The notes under the pieces: model-generated
What the model was told of the DNA's origin: nothing
The model's input: only the letters and a program-made list of their open reading frames with translations
Database searches by the model: none
Assembly: GCF_002950945.1 (NCBI RefSeq)
Contig: NZ_CP012673.1
Location: forward strand, 12,453,501 to 12,517,500
Source: Sorangium cellulosum
GTDB taxonomy: Bacteria; Myxococcota_A; Polyangia; Polyangiales; Polyangiaceae
Reading direction: 5' to 3'
Length of the DNA: 64,000 nucleotides
Program-made: the position numbers and the translations under genes
Shown: piece after piece, positions 7,607 to 19,800 of the stretch
Position numbering within the stretch: the stretch's first letter is position 1
Layout of the letters: each line of letters starts with the position of its first letter

Positions 7607-10600
7607 ATGACGCCCGCTCCGATGCCGCCAGGCACGCTCCAGATCAACGGGTATCACGTCATCGCGAAGACCGGCGAGGGCGCGGGGTACGCCGCGTATC
7701 AAGCCCGGCGGGAGGCCGACGGCGTCGAGGTGGCGATCAAGGTGCTGTACACCGCGTACGCCGATTACGCCGATTACGCCGATTGCGCGCGGATGAGCGA
7801 CGTCATGCGGTGCAAGCACGCCTACCGCGTCATCCAGCGCATCGACTCGGCGAGGGTCGTCAAGGTATACGCCGTCGAGGAGCACGGGGACGGCCTGGCG
7901 CTCGTCACCGAGGTTTTCCCGGGCCCCCCGCTGTCCGCGAGGACGAGGCGCAAGCTCGACGTCTGCGCGTTGCTCGACACCATGATCCCTGTGGCCGAGG
8001 CCCTGGCCGACATCCACCGGCACGGCCTTGTCCACGGCGACGTGAGGCCTCCCAACATCCTGCTCGGAGAGGGCGGCCAGGTGAAGCTCACGGGCTTCGG
8101 CGTGGATTCCCTCGTGACGCGCGAGAAGGAGGAGATCTATTGCCCCCGCGTCCTCTCGGAGGTGCTCCCGTACACGTCGCCCGAGCAGACCGGCCGCATG
8201 AACCGCAGCGTGGACTACCGCACCGACATGTACTCGCTCGGGGTCGTGCTCTTCGAGGTGCTCGTCGGGCGGAGGCCGTTCGAGGCGATGGACCCGCTGG
8301 AGCTGATCCACGCCCACATCGCCGTGGAGCCCGTCCCCCCCGCGGAGATCGACCCGGAGGTGCCCGCCGCGCTCTCCGCCGTCACGACGAAGCTCCTCAG
8401 CAAGAACGCGGAAGACCGCTACCAGTGCGCCGAGGGGCTGAAGGCGGATCTGGAAGAGATCCGGTCGCGACGGCGGAGCCGCGGCCAGATCGGGGCCTTC
8501 AGGCCTGGCCAATACGACAGGAGAGACCTCTTCCGGCTTCACCAGAAGCTCTACGGTCGCGAGGGGGACATCCAGGAGCTCGTCGGCTCGTTCGACGACG
8601 TGCTCCGGGGGAAGCGGACGACCGTCCTCGTCTCGGGCTACTCTGGCATCGGCAAGTCGTCGCTCGTCCAGGAGATCCTGAAGCCGCTGGCGCGCGAGAA
8701 GGGCTACTACATCAGCGGGAAGTACGATCAGTACAACCGCGACACGCCCTACAGCGCCATCGTCCAAGCCTTCGACGCGCTCGTCAGACAGCTCCTCTTC
8801 GAGAGCGAGGAGAGGATCACGACATGGCGGGAGGGCATCCTGAGCGCCCTGGGGAGCAACGGGCAGGTCCTCTGCGACGTCCTCCCTTCCCTGAAGCACA
8901 TCATCGGCGAGCAGCCGCCCGTCCCGGCGCTCGGCCCGGTCGAGGCGCAGAATCGTTTCATCCTCTATTTCCAGAACTTCGTGTCGGTATTTGCGCGGCA
9001 CGCCCACCCGCTGGCCATGTTCCTCGACGACCTGCAATGGGTGGACTCGGCCAGCCTCAGCCTGATTGCGAGCATCCTCGCGAAAGAGAACGTGGAGGCG
9101 CTCTTCTTCTGCGGGGCCTACCGCGATAACGAGGTGAGCCCGACCCACCCCTTCCTGGCCGCGCTGGAGGAGCTCGCGGAGGGCGGCCTCGAGGTGCGGA
9201 ACATCGTCCTCGAGCCCCTCCGGCTCACGCACCTGGTCGAGCTCATCAACGACAGCCTGCAGATCCGCGACGGAGGCGCGCTCGCGGGCGCGGTCCTGAA
9301 GAAGACCGGAGGCAATCCGTTCTTCGTGAAGCAGTTCATGCGGCACCTCTATGACGCGAAGCTGCTGGTCTTCGATCCGGCGACGGGCTGGCGCTGGGAC
9401 CTGCCTCAGATCGAGCGGCTGGAGTGCACCGACAACGTCGTGAGCCTCATGGCCGACACCATCCGGCGCCTGCCGCAGGCGACGCAGAGGGTGCTCCGGC
9501 TGGCCTCGGTGATCGGCAACACGTTCGAGCTCGACGTCCTGAACACCGTCAGCGAGCGCCCCCCCGACGAGACGTACGGGTGCCTCGACGGCGCGCTCGG
9601 CGAGGGCCTCATCGTGAGCGCTGGCGAGCAGTATCGCTTCGCGCACGACAAGATCCAGGAGGCCGCGTACTCGTTGATCCCGGAGCGAGACAGGCCGGCG
9701 TTTCACTACCGGATCGGGGAGCTCCTGCTCGGCAAGCTGCGCTCCGACAGGGGACACAACCTGTTCGATGTCGTCAATCACCTGAACAGCGCGGGCGCTC
9801 TGATCCAGGACCCGCAAGAGCGCATGGAGTCGGCCAGGCTCAACCTCCTGGCCTCCGGGCGGGCCGAGGAGTCGACCGCGTTCACCGCAGCCCTGAAGTA
9901 CCTGGAGCACGGCATGGCCATGCTGCCCGAGGACGCCTGGATCTCGAACTACGAGCTGGCGTTCACCTACCACACGAAGAAGGGGCTGATGGAGTCGCTC
10001 TGCGGGAGGCACGATGACGCGCTCTCGACCCTCGGGGCCAGCTTCGACAAGGCGAGGGGGCGCCTCCACAGGACAGAGGTGCGGCGCCTGAAGATGAACG
10101 TGGAGATCCTGAAGAACGATCTGCCCGCCGCCATGGAAGAGGGACTCGCGGCGCTCCGAGCGTACGACATCGATCTGCCGCCCTACCCCGACGACGGCGC
10201 GCTCAACGCCGAGCTCGAGCGGACGATCGCGGTGATCGGCGGCCGCCCCATCGCGTCTCTGGTCGATCTGCCCGCGCTGAACGATCCCGAGATCGCCGCC
10301 CTCCAGGACGTCCTTCAGGAGATGTTCTCGCCGACCTACCAGCTGGGCACGAACAATTTCGGCATCACCGTGATGAAGGCGCTCCAGAACTCGCTGAGGC
10401 ACGGCCTCTCGAAGAGCTCGATCTATGCCTACGTGAACTTCGGGACGTTCCTCTGCGCGAGGCTCGATATCGAGAAGGGCTACGAGTTCGGGCGGGCGGC
10501 GGTCCGGCTGAACGAGCGACACCCGGACGCGAAATCCGAATCCATGCTGTGCAACATGTGGGGAGCGTGGGTCCAGCACTGGATGGACACCTACGAGACA

Positions 10601-13060
10601 TCAAAGGCGTCCCTGCGCAAGGGCGTCCACGCCGGCATCGAGACAGGGCAGTACATCTGGGCGTTCTACAACGCGTGCAACGCGACCATGAACCGCCTGC
10701 TCCGCGGGGCGCACCTCCACGACGTCATCGAGGAGGCGAGGCAGCACGCGCCGCTCTGCAAGCTCGACAAGTTCAACACCATCACGTGGATGGTCGGGGC
10801 CGTCGCGCAGCTCTGCGAGCAGCTCGGCGCGCCGGACGGGGGCGACTGGGCGCGCGGGGCGTGGGTCGACATCCACGCCGTCGCCGAGGAGGCCCGCACC
10901 ATCAACAACCAGGCGTCCCTCTATTTCTTGAACGTCTTCAGGGTCCTCGCCGGCGTCTTCGATGGCGCGTACGAGGACGTGGCGGAGCTCTGGGGCTCGA
11001 CCGATCCGGGCAGCCTGGGGATGCTCGCGGCGTGGCACGCGAGCCCTTGTTATTACTTCTACGGCGGGCTGGCCTCCTCACGGGCCGCGGGGACCGCGGC
11101 CCCCGCGCTCAGGGAGGTGTACCTCGCGAGGCTGAGGGAATGCGCGCGCAAGGTCGAGTCCTGGGCGGCCCTCGGCCCGCAGAGCCACCGTCACCGCTGC
11201 TTGATCCTGAACGCCGAGCTCGCCCGGAGCGAGCAGCGCGAAGACGTGGGCGCCCTGTACGACCAGGGGATCACGGCCGCGCGGGAGGGTCAGTTCCTGC
11301 ATGACGCGGCGCTGGCCAACGAGCTCTGCGCTCGCCATTACCTCGACCGGGGGAGGGCCTTCGTCGCGTGCGCCTACATGACCGAGGCGCACAGGCTCTA
11401 TGCGCGCTGGGGCGCGGCGCGGCCGATGCGGCGCATCGAGCGGAATTTCCCGCACGTGCTCCGGCCGGAGGCGCTGCGCAGGCACGCCGCCCCCATGCGG
11501 GGCGGGCACGCCGAGGTCGAGGGCGCCCCGCACGCGGAGCTCGACGTCACGACGGTGCTCAGGGCGTCGCAGGCGGTCTCGAGCGAGCTGATCCTCGATC
11601 GGCTCATCGAGACGTTGCTGAAGATCGGGGTCGAGCACGCGGGCGCCGAGCGGGGCCTGCTGATCTGCCCGTGCGGCGCCGAGCACGACATCGAGGCCGA
11701 GGTCGTCACCCGGCGCGGACGGGTCGAGGTCACGCTCCGGCAGGCGCCCATCACCCCGGCCGATCTCCCCACCTCCATCCTTCAGTACGTGGTCCGCACG
11801 CGGGAGAGCGTGATCCTGGATGACGCCACCTTGCCCAACCTGTTCTCGGAGGACGCCTATGTGCGCGGGCGACGCCCCCGCTCCGTGCTCTGCCTCGCCC
11901 TGGTGAAGCAGGGCACGCTGGTGGGCGTGCTCTATCTGGAGAACAACCTGACGCCGCGCGCCTTCACCGCCGATCGGATCGCGATGCTAGAGCTCCTGGC
12001 CTCCCAGTCCGCCGTCAGCCTGGAGAACGCCCGCCTCTATACCCAGCTCGAGCGAGAGAACAGCGAACGCAAGCGGGCGGAGCTGGCGCTGCGCGAGCGG
12101 GAGGCGCGGATCCGGCGCCTCGTGGACGCCAACATCATCGGGATAGCCTTCTGGGATCTCGACGGCAGGATCATCGACGCGAACGACGCGTTCCTGAGCA
12201 TGCTGCGCTATAGCCGGCAGGATCTAGCCGCCGAGAAGATCTACTGGACAGAGAGCACGCCGACGGAGTTTCGAGAGATAACCGAGGGGGCGCTCGATGA
12301 AATAGCGCTGACCGGAGAGTTCCGGCCTTTCGAGAAGGAGTTCCTCCGGAAGGACGGCAGCCGCGTCCCGGTGCTGCTCGGCGGCGCGCGGTTCGAGGGG
12401 TCGGATGACCAGGGGGTGGCGTTCGTCCTCGACGTGACCGAGCGCAAGGAGGCGGAGGAGCGCCAGAAGCTCCTGCTGAACGAGCTGAACCACCGGGTGA
12501 AGAACACGCTGGCGATCGTGCATGCGATCGCGGTGCAGACGCTCCGCATGGCGGACTCGCCCGGGGCGTTCACGGAGGCCCTCCTGGCCCGGCTGCTGGC
12601 CCTGTCCCAGACTCATAATCTGCTGAACCAGACCTCCTGGCAGGGCGCCGGCCTCCACGACGTCGTGTGCGCCGAGCTGGCGCCGCACGCCGACGGCGGC
12701 GCCGATCGCGTCCGGCTGGCTGGCCAGGCCGTCCGCCTGCGCCCGGAGGCGGCGGTGACGCTCGGCATGGTCTTCCACGAGCTGGCGACCAACGCGGCCA
12801 AGTACGGAGCGCTGTCGCAGCCGTCCGGCCGCGTCGCGGTCACATGGAACGTGAGCACGCAGGCGCACGAGCCGCTGCTCCGCCTGGAGTGGCAGGAGGC
12901 GAACGGACCGCCTGTCCGGCCGCCGCGCCGCAAGGGGTTCGGCTCGCGCCTGATCGAGCGGGACCTGCAGCGCCAGCTCGGCAGGGAGGTGCGCATCGAG
13001 TTCCTGCCCGAGGGCGTGCGTTGCGTGATGCACCTGCCGCTGGACCGCGTGGCCTTATGA
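7607..13060 (+). CDS. Trifunctional Ser/Thr kinase - ATPase - sensor histidine kinase fusion
   Basis: The product is 1,817 residues. Domains in order: a protein-kinase-like domain (about 12-285), a predictive-ATPase domain with Walker A GYSGIGKSS (about 342) and Walker B MFLDDLQWVD, a long helical TPR-like middle (about 600-1250), a GAF domain (about 1313-1475), a PAS domain (about 1501-1614) and an HWE/HisKA_2 histidine kinase (about 1618-1815). The histidine kinase has ELNHRVKNTLAIVHAIAVQT, the N-box HELATNAAKYGALS and WQEANGPPV. The kinase lobe keeps the lysine (VAIKVLY) and catalytic Asp (HGDVRPPN) but has GFG in place of DFG at about residue 163, so its activity is doubtful. A three-fold codon repeat gives YADYADYAD near residue 50. 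The start at 7607 has AAGGA upstream. It overlaps the response regulator by 4 bases. Confidence 0.93.
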   Translation: MTPAPMPPGTLQINGYHVIAKTGEGAGYAAYQARREADGVEVAIKVLYTAYADYADYADCARMSDVMRCKHAYRVIQRIDSARVVKVYAVEEHGDGLALVTEVFPGPPLSARTRRKLDVCALLDTMIPVAEALADIHRHGLVHGDVRPPNILLGEGGQVKLTGFGVDSLVTREKEEIYCPRVLSEVLPYTSPEQTGRMNRSVDYRTDMYSLGVVLFEVLVGRRPFEAMDPLELIHAHIAVEPVPPAEIDPEVPAALSAVTTKLLSKNAEDRYQCAEGLKADLEEIRSRRRSRGQIGAFRPGQYDRRDLFRLHQKLYGREGDIQELVGSFDDVLRGKRTTVLVSGYSGIGKSSLVQEILKPLAREKGYYISGKYDQYNRDTPYSAIVQAFDALVRQLLFESEERITTWREGILSALGSNGQVLCDVLPSLKHIIGEQPPVPALGPVEAQNRFILYFQNFVSVFARHAHPLAMFLDDLQWVDSASLSLIASILAKENVEALFFCGAYRDNEVSPTHPFLAALEELAEGGLEVRNIVLEPLRLTHLVELINDSLQIRDGGALAGAVLKKTGGNPFFVKQFMRHLYDAKLLVFDPATGWRWDLPQIERLECTDNVVSLMADTIRRLPQATQRVLRLASVIGNTFELDVLNTVSERPPDETYGCLDGALGEGLIVSAGEQYRFAHDKIQEAAYSLIPERDRPAFHYRIGELLLGKLRSDRGHNLFDVVNHLNSAGALIQDPQERMESARLNLLASGRAEESTAFTAALKYLEHGMAMLPEDAWISNYELAFTYHTKKGLMESLCGRHDDALSTLGASFDKARGRLHRTEVRRLKMNVEILKNDLPAAMEEGLAALRAYDIDLPPYPDDGALNAELERTIAVIGGRPIASLVDLPALNDPEIAALQDVLQEMFSPTYQLGTNNFGITVMKALQNSLRHGLSKSSIYAYVNFGTFLCARLDIEKGYEFGRAAVRLNERHPDAKSESMLCNMWGAWVQHWMDTYETSKASLRKGVHAGIETGQYIWAFYNACNATMNRLLRGAHLHDVIEEARQHAPLCKLDKFNTITWMVGAVAQLCEQLGAPDGGDWARGAWVDIHAVAEEARTINNQASLYFLNVFRVLAGVFDGAYEDVAELWGSTDPGSLGMLAAWHASPCYYFYGGLASSRAAGTAAPALREVYLARLRECARKVESWAALGPQSHRHRCLILNAELARSEQREDVGALYDQGITAAREGQFLHDAALANELCARHYLDRGRAFVACAYMTEAHRLYARWGAARPMRRIERNFPHVLRPEALRRHAAPMRGGHAEVEGAPHAELDVTTVLRASQAVSSELILDRLIETLLKIGVEHAGAERGLLICPCGAEHDIEAEVVTRRGRVEVTLRQAPITPADLPTSILQYVVRTRESVILDDATLPNLFSEDAYVRGRRPRSVLCLALVKQGTLVGVLYLENNLTPRAFTADRIAMLELLASQSAVSLENARLYTQLERENSERKRAELALREREARIRRLVDANIIGIAFWDLDGRIIDANDAFLSMLRYSRQDLAAEKIYWTESTPTEFREITEGALDEIALTGEFRPFEKEFLRKDGSRVPVLLGGARFEGSDDQGVAFVLDVTERKEAEERQKLLLNELNHRVKNTLAIVHAIAVQTLRMADSPGAFTEALLARLLALSQTHNLLNQTSWQGAGLHDVVCAELAPHADGGADRVRLAGQAVRLRPEAAVTLGMVFHELATNAAKYGALSQPSGRVAVTWNVSTQAHEPLLRLEWQEANGPPVRPPRRKGFGSRLIERDLQRQLGREVRIEFLPEGVRCVMHLPLDRVAL

Positions 13061-13437
13061 TGACCCCGGACCCAGCGAGCGCGCACAAGCTGCAGGGGCT
13101 GCGTGTCCTCATCGTCGAGGACGAGCCCATGATCGCCTCGTCCCTCGAAGATGCCCTGATCGATCTCGGCTGCGTGGTGATCGGCCCTGCGTTGAACATG
13201 AGCGACGCGATCCGCCTGGCCCGTGAGGCGGAGATGGATGGGGCGAGCCTGGACGTCAACATCGCCGGCGAGAAGGTCTATGCCGTGGCCGACATCCTGA
13301 TGGAGCGAGGCATCCCTTTCGTCTTCATGACCGGATACGGGAATGCAGGGCTGCGCGAGTCCGATCTCAGCCGTCCGGTGCTGCAGAAGCCGTGCAGCCT
13401 CGCTCGCTTCGTGGAGATCGTCATGGGGTGGCGATAG
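13057..13437 (+). CDS. Single-domain response regulator
   Basis: The product is 126 residues and consists of one receiver domain. The acidic pocket is E21-D22 (LIVEDEP), the phosphoacceptor is Asp66 (ASLDVNI), the Thr switch is in FVFMTGYG and the Lys is in LQKPCS. There is no output domain. The ATG overlaps the stop of the preceding hybrid kinase (ATGATGA), and a second ATG at 13060 is equally possible. The pairing suggests the HWE kinase phosphorylates this receiver. What it then controls is not encoded next to it. Confidence 0.93.
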   Translation: MMTPDPASAHKLQGLRVLIVEDEPMIASSLEDALIDLGCVVIGPALNMSDAIRLAREAEMDGASLDVNIAGEKVYAVADILMERGIPFVFMTGYGNAGLRESDLSRPVLQKPCSLARFVEIVMGWR

Positions 13438-13830
13438 CCGATTCCCGGCAGGCCGATCGCCCTGGACGTGCATCGCACCGCTGCGGCCAAACTCCCTGGA
13501 GCCGCGGCGCAGCGAGAGCCCATGGGATCTGACGCTCGCCCTCTTGCGCCGAATCCTCGGGCCGATCGGCCGCGAGCTGATCGACGTGAGGGATCGCGCT
13601 CGTCTGGTCGTGGGCATCGCGGCGAGGTTGCGCCGCGCCGAGTTGGAGGGCATCGACGTCGAAGACACGCTGATTGCCGCGGCGCCGTCGAGCGCTGATT
13701 CGCGCGCCGCACAGGCACAAATGCATTCACGAACGCCTCGATCTCGGCATGGATCGGGCGGTTCAGCATGAGCTCAGCGCTTGACTCACGATGCAGCGCC
13801 GTGGCACTGCTGTTTTCCAGGGAGGCTGCG
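13438..13830. other. Intergenic region before the RHS gene, no gene seen
   Basis: These 393 bases lie between the response regulator and the RHS lipoprotein gene. Open frames exist but none has recognisable content or a convincing ribosome site. GC drops slightly towards 13700-13800. The promoter of the RHS gene is expected here but could not be placed. Confidence 0.45.
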
Positions 13831-16800
13831 ATGGCGGCGGTTCCGCGGTGGTCGCTCGGGGCGTTCATCCCGCTCTGGATGTTCCTCGCTTGCGTGCTCG
13901 CGTCGGGCGGGTGCCAGTGCGTCTTCGGCGAGCCGCCTGCGGGGCCGCCTCATGGCCTCGTCGCCTGCCGGACCCAGCGCACACAGGGCCCTGCCACGTC
14001 CCGTCCCATGCCGGCGGTCGAGACCGTCGCTGCCGGCACCATCCCGGGGACGTTCTCCATCACGAGCACCGGGGAGGCCGTGTACACCATGGACCTCACC
14101 TCCCCGCCCTCGCGCGCGGGCGTGGGTCCTCGGATCCAGCTCGTCTATCGCAGCGACGGCGGCGACGGCGTGCTCGGCGCCGGCTTCTCCATCGCGGGCC
14201 TATCGGCGATCACGCGATGTCCGAAGAGCCTCGCGCAAGACGGGGAGATCCGCGGCGTGCGGTACGACGGCGACGACAGGCTCTGCCTCGATGGCCAGCG
14301 CCTCGTCCCCGTGGGACAGGGGCCGGGGACCATCGAGTACCGGACGTTCCCGGAGACCTTCGTCAAGCTGGTCGGGCACTACCCTCCGGAAGGCGGCGCG
14401 CCCGCCGAGGCGCTCTTCTTCGAAGCCTATCTGCCCGCCGGCCGCGTCGTCGAGTACGGGCGCACCGACGACAGCAAGCCGCTCGCGCGGGGCGGCGTCC
14501 CGCGCGCGTGGCTCGCGAACAAGGCCCGTGACGGCCGCGGCAACGCGATGACGTACGCGTATTGCCTCGCCGAGGCCGAGGACGGCCACGCCGCCGAGTA
14601 CGCGGTGGACGAGATCCGCTACACGGGCTTCGAGGGCACGCCGTCGCTCGAGCCTTCCCGGGCGGTACGCTTCGTGTATGGAACCAAGGATCCGGCCGCC
14701 ATTCGCGCCGGCTACTCGGGCGGCATGGCGCTCCAGCGCTCGCTTCGGCTGGAGGAGATCCAGATGCTCGGCCCGGGGGACGCGCTGGTCCGGAGCTATG
14801 GGTTCCTCTACGAGCTCAGCCCGGCGACGAGCCGGACGCTCCTCGCTCAGGTCGAGGAGTGCGCGAGCGACGGGGTCTGCAAGCCTCCCACCCGCTTTCA
14901 GTACAGTCGCGCGAAGCCGGGGTTCAAGCGGCTGGCGACGGACGTCGACAAGCCGGTCTCCGGGCTGGCGAGCCCGATGGTGCTCGACAGAGACGGCGAC
15001 GGCCTCGACGACCTCGTGATTCCGGACATGGACGCAGCGCTCAGCACGCCGTCGAACCCGATCACCGCGTGGTGGGCGGCGCGAAACCTCGGGCCGCGCG
15101 CCTCACCGGCCTACTTCGCGCCGGCGGAGCTCGCGTTCATCGAGGAGTGGCCGTTCGTCGCCGATCCGGTCGGGCCCTCCGATCCGGCCATCCTTCAGCC
15201 CGAGCTCGGGACGGCCCTGGACTATGACGACGATGGACGAACGGACGTCCTGCTGCACGACGTCTTCGACGCCAAGACCACGTGGCATGTGCTCCTGTCC
15301 CGTCCGGACTGGACCTTCGCGCTTCACGACACGGGGATCCGCCGGCCGTTCCCGCTCGGGGTCAAGCCCGCACCGCCGAGCCTGAGCAGCCCCGGCGCCT
15401 CGATGCACCTCGCCGACCTGGACGGCGATGGCGTTCCGGATCTGCTCCAGTGCGAGGACCACGACCGCGTGGGACAGTCGCCGATCCCGGCGTCTTCCGT
15501 GTGGACCGTCCACCTCTGGCGGCCTGCGAGCGGCGCGACGCCCGCGGGATTCGATCCCACGGGCGAATCGATCGAGCTGCTCATCGGCTATCCCTGCGAT
15601 ACGGAGCTCCACACGCTCGACGTCGACGCCGACGGCAAGATCGATCTCATCGTGCCGTCCCTGCGGCGGTTCGGCGACGGGACGGTCCTCATCGGATCGA
15701 GCTACGACGCGATCATGCGCCGGGGCGAGGGACGCTGGGAGGTGATCGACACCGAGCTCCCTGTCGTGTGGCGTGGGGGCCGCGTTGTCTTTCTCGACGT
15801 GAACGGCGACGGGTTGCCCGATGCCGTCGAATCCGGCCCCGGTGACCACCAGCTCTATACCTACCTCAACACGGGGCCGACCTTCGTGGCCTCGCCGTTC
15901 CGGACCGTCGACGCGTTCAGCTTCGGCGATCTGCTGGGTATCCCGGACCAGGACACGTTCTTCCAGTTCGCGGTGCCGCTCGACTTCAACGGCGACGGGC
16001 GGCAGGATCTGCTCATGCCCGTCCCACCCGGCATGCTGCTGGGCGGCTCCGATGCGCTGCCGTCATGGGCCGTCCTGCTGGCGACCGGCGACCGCGCGGG
16101 GCCGCCGTTCAGGCTCGTCGACGCCGGGGTGCCGTTCCAGGCCAGCCTGAGCGATGCCGTCACCCTCGCCGATCCTCGCGGGGCACGCACCGGGGACCTC
16201 AACGGGGACGGGGGCCAGGACGTGATCCTGCCGCTCGGCGGCGTGTTCAACGTCTTCCAGAACCTCTCGGCGGACCAGGATCTCCTGGTCGCGGTCTCCG
16301 ACGGGATGAACGCGCACGACCCGACCGAGCCGGGCTTCGTACCCGACGTGAGCATCTCGTACGGCCACCTGACCGATGCGCCGGTCACGAGCGGAGGCGC
16401 CGAGGAGGATCCGGCGCGGCGGAGCGCGCTCTACCTCGCGCGTTCCGCTGCGGCGGACGACTGCGGTTATCCGCGCCGCTGCGTGGTGGGCCCTCGCCGG
16501 GTGGTCAGCGCGTACGCGATCAATAGCGGCGTGGATCGACCGCGGCGCTTCGAGGTCGGCTATCGCGACGGGCGCTACCACCGGCTGGGCCGCGGATTCC
16601 TCGGGTTCGGGGAGCGGATCGTCACCGACCTGGATACGGGCGCCGTGACGATCGACGTCTACGATCACGTCACCTTCGACGACGAGCTCCAGGTCTTTCC
16701 CTTCGCGGGGAGCGTCCAGCGCACGTGGCGCTGGGCTCCTGGGCTGGCGAGCCAGCCCAGACCGGAGCAGATCGAGCTCGCGTTCGTCGACGTGACGCGG

Positions 16801-19800
16801 GCGCTCGTACCGACGAACGACGGCGCGACGTACTTCACGCTGCCCACCGAGCGCCGGGTGAGGCGAGCGCAAGGGGTCTATCCATCCCCGAGCGGCGCGA
16901 CGCCCTCCATCGAGGCGTACGTGCGAGAGATCGAGCGCGGCGGCGGCGACGGCGTGACGCTGCTGCGCGACTCGGCAGCGAAGGTGACGGACTTCGACAC
17001 GTTCGGCAACGTGCGCGCCGAGGAGGTCTCGACGGGCGGCGTCGACCTGACGTTCAAGGTCGCGCGGACGTTCAAGAACGACACCGAGCGCTGGGTCCTC
17101 GGCCAGCTCGAGACGCAGGAGGAGTGCAGCGCGGCGGCGGGGATGTCGCAGTGCCGGACCCTCACGCGAACGACCACGATCTACGGGGAGGTGGAGACCG
17201 AGTCCACCGAGAGCGACGACGGCCTGCGGGACACGAAGCTGACGCTCACGTATACGCGCGACGACTTCGGGAACATCACCGGCGTCACGGCGGAGGACGC
17301 CTTCGGCCACGAGCGGGCATCCAGCACGGACTTCGACGAGGAGGGCATGTTCCCCGAGAAGTACGTGAACGCGGCCGGGCACACCACGCTCGTGGAGTTC
17401 GACGCCGCGCTCGGCGTGCTGCTCAAGCAGGTCGATCCGAATCAGCTCGTGACGACGTGGGCGTACGACGGCTTCGGGCGGCTCGGCGTCGAGAGGCGTC
17501 CGGATGGCACGGCGACGACGGTCACGCTCTCCCGCACCAAGGACGGCGGTCCTGGGCAGGAGGCGTGGCGGGTGAGGCAGCGGAGCGCCACGACCGGCGG
17601 GGCCGACGATACGGTCGAGTTCGACAGCCTCGGCCGCCCGATCCGGTGGTGGTGGTACGGGCCCGAACCGTCGCAAGGATCGGGCGATACGCCGCGTCTG
17701 GTGCAGGAAATCGTGTACGACGCGCTGGGCGAGCACGTCGCGCGGCGCTCGGTGCCGGTCAGCGAGGATACGCCCGAGCGCGAGGTGCTGTACGACCGTT
17801 ATGAATACGATGCGGTAGGCCGCGAAGTGCGCCATACGACGCCGTGGAACGCGGTCACGACGACGGAGTACGATGGCTTGCGCGTGCGCGTCACCGACCC
17901 GCTCGATCACGTGACGGTGACCGAGCAGGATCCGCTGGGGCGCATCGAGACCATCACCGACGCGGCCGGCGGGAGCACCCGTTACGCGTACGGCCCGTTC
18001 GGCCTGCTGCACACGGTCACCGATCCGGGCGACGCGGTCACGCGCACGACGCGCGACGCGTTCGGCCGCATCCGGCAGCTGGATGATCCCGATCGGGGCA
18101 CGACCGTCTCGATCCATGACGGCTTCGGCGAGCTCATCTCACAGGCCGATGCGCTCGGGCGAGAGACCACGTGGGCGTACGACGCGCTTGGCCGACCCCG
18201 CTCGCGTGTGGACCAGCACGGCGCCGAGCGCCTGACGACCACGTGGACCTGGGACACCGCGGCGCACGGCGTCGGCAAGATCCATACGCTCGCGAGCCCC
18301 GACGGGGAGAAGACGTACGGGTACACCGGCCGCGGCCAGCTCGACACGATCTCGCTCCGCATCGACGGCGAGCGCGCTCCCCTGGCAGCCAGGCTGGGCT
18401 ACGACGCGCTCGGTCGGGTCGAGACGGTCACGTATCCGGCGCCGGCCGGCGCGGCGCCGTTCGTCGTGGCCCACGACCACGACGCGCACGGTCATGTGCT
18501 CGCCGTGCGCGACAGCGGAACGAGCTTCGCCTACTGGCGCTTGACGGACGTGGACGACGCGGGGCGCTTCCGGGAGGAGGTGTTCGGCAACGGCGCCGTC
18601 ACGGAGCGGAGCTACTTCGCCGACAAGCAGCGCCTGAGGCACATGGTGACGCAGAGCGGCGCGGGTGAGGTGCAGGACCTGGACTATGGGTTCGACGACC
18701 TCCTGAACCTCACCCGCCGCACCGACGCGCTCCAGCCCGAGAACACGACGGAGCGCTTCCGGTACGACCGGCTCCACCGGCTGACCTGCGCGTACTTCAG
18801 GGACGTCGAGAGCGCGTCGGCGCCCTGCGCGCTCCGCTACGACTACCACCCGAACGGCAATCTCACCTTCAAGTCGGACGTCGGCGCCCTCTCGTACGAC
18901 GACCCGCTGCACCCGCACGCGGTCACCGGCGCGGGTACGGGCAGCTTCTCTTATGATGCCGTCGGCAATCAGATCGCGCGGCCCGGCGGCACGACGGTGC
19001 GTTACACGCCGTTCGACCTGCCGGCGCGCATCACGCAGGGCGCGAGCGCCATCACGTTCGGCTACGACGGCGACCAGCAGCGGATCCGCAAGACGACGCC
19101 GGAGAAGGAGACGCTCTACTTCGGCGAGCTGTACGAGCGGGTCACCGAGGCGGCGTCGGGCGCCGTGGAGCACCGGTACCACGTGCACTCGCCGGAGCGC
19201 GTGGTGGCGATCGTGACCCGGGGAGGCCCGGACGCCGGCACGCGCTACGTGCATGTCGATCACCTCGGCTCGGTCGATGCGCTCACCGACGAGGACGGCG
19301 ACGTGACCGAGCGGCGGAGCTACGACCCGTTCGGGCAGCGCAGGAACCCGGTGTGGGGGGAGCGCGCGCCGGCGTCGTTCTCCAGCGAGACGACGCAGGG
19401 GTTCACCGGGCACGAGAGCGACGACGAGCTCGGGCTCGTGAACATGAAGGGCAGGATCTACGATCCCAGGATCGGGCGGTTCTTGACAACGGACCCGATC
19501 GTCTCGATTCCGTCCTTCGGGCAGAGCTGGAATCCGTACAGCTACGTGCTCAACAACCCGCTCGTGTACGTCGACCCGGGCGGCTTTCAGGCAGCGCTCC
19601 CGGAGGGCGCGGAGTTCACTTCGGAAGGGCTCGGCCTGCCGCCGATCGAGATCGAGGTGCTCGCCCCACTTCCGGGGCACGAGGCGCGCTCCGAGGCCGA
19701 TACCAACACCGTGGCTGCCGAGACGGGCGGCGCCGTGCCGCCGATCGACGTCGGCGTGCTCGGGACCAGCTCGGGCTTCGTGCCCCAGCCGGTGACCACG

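Noticed and set aside
13440..13830. A small gene between the response regulator and the RHS gene
   Set aside because: Several frames are open, but none has a ribosome site, family pattern or consistent codon bias.
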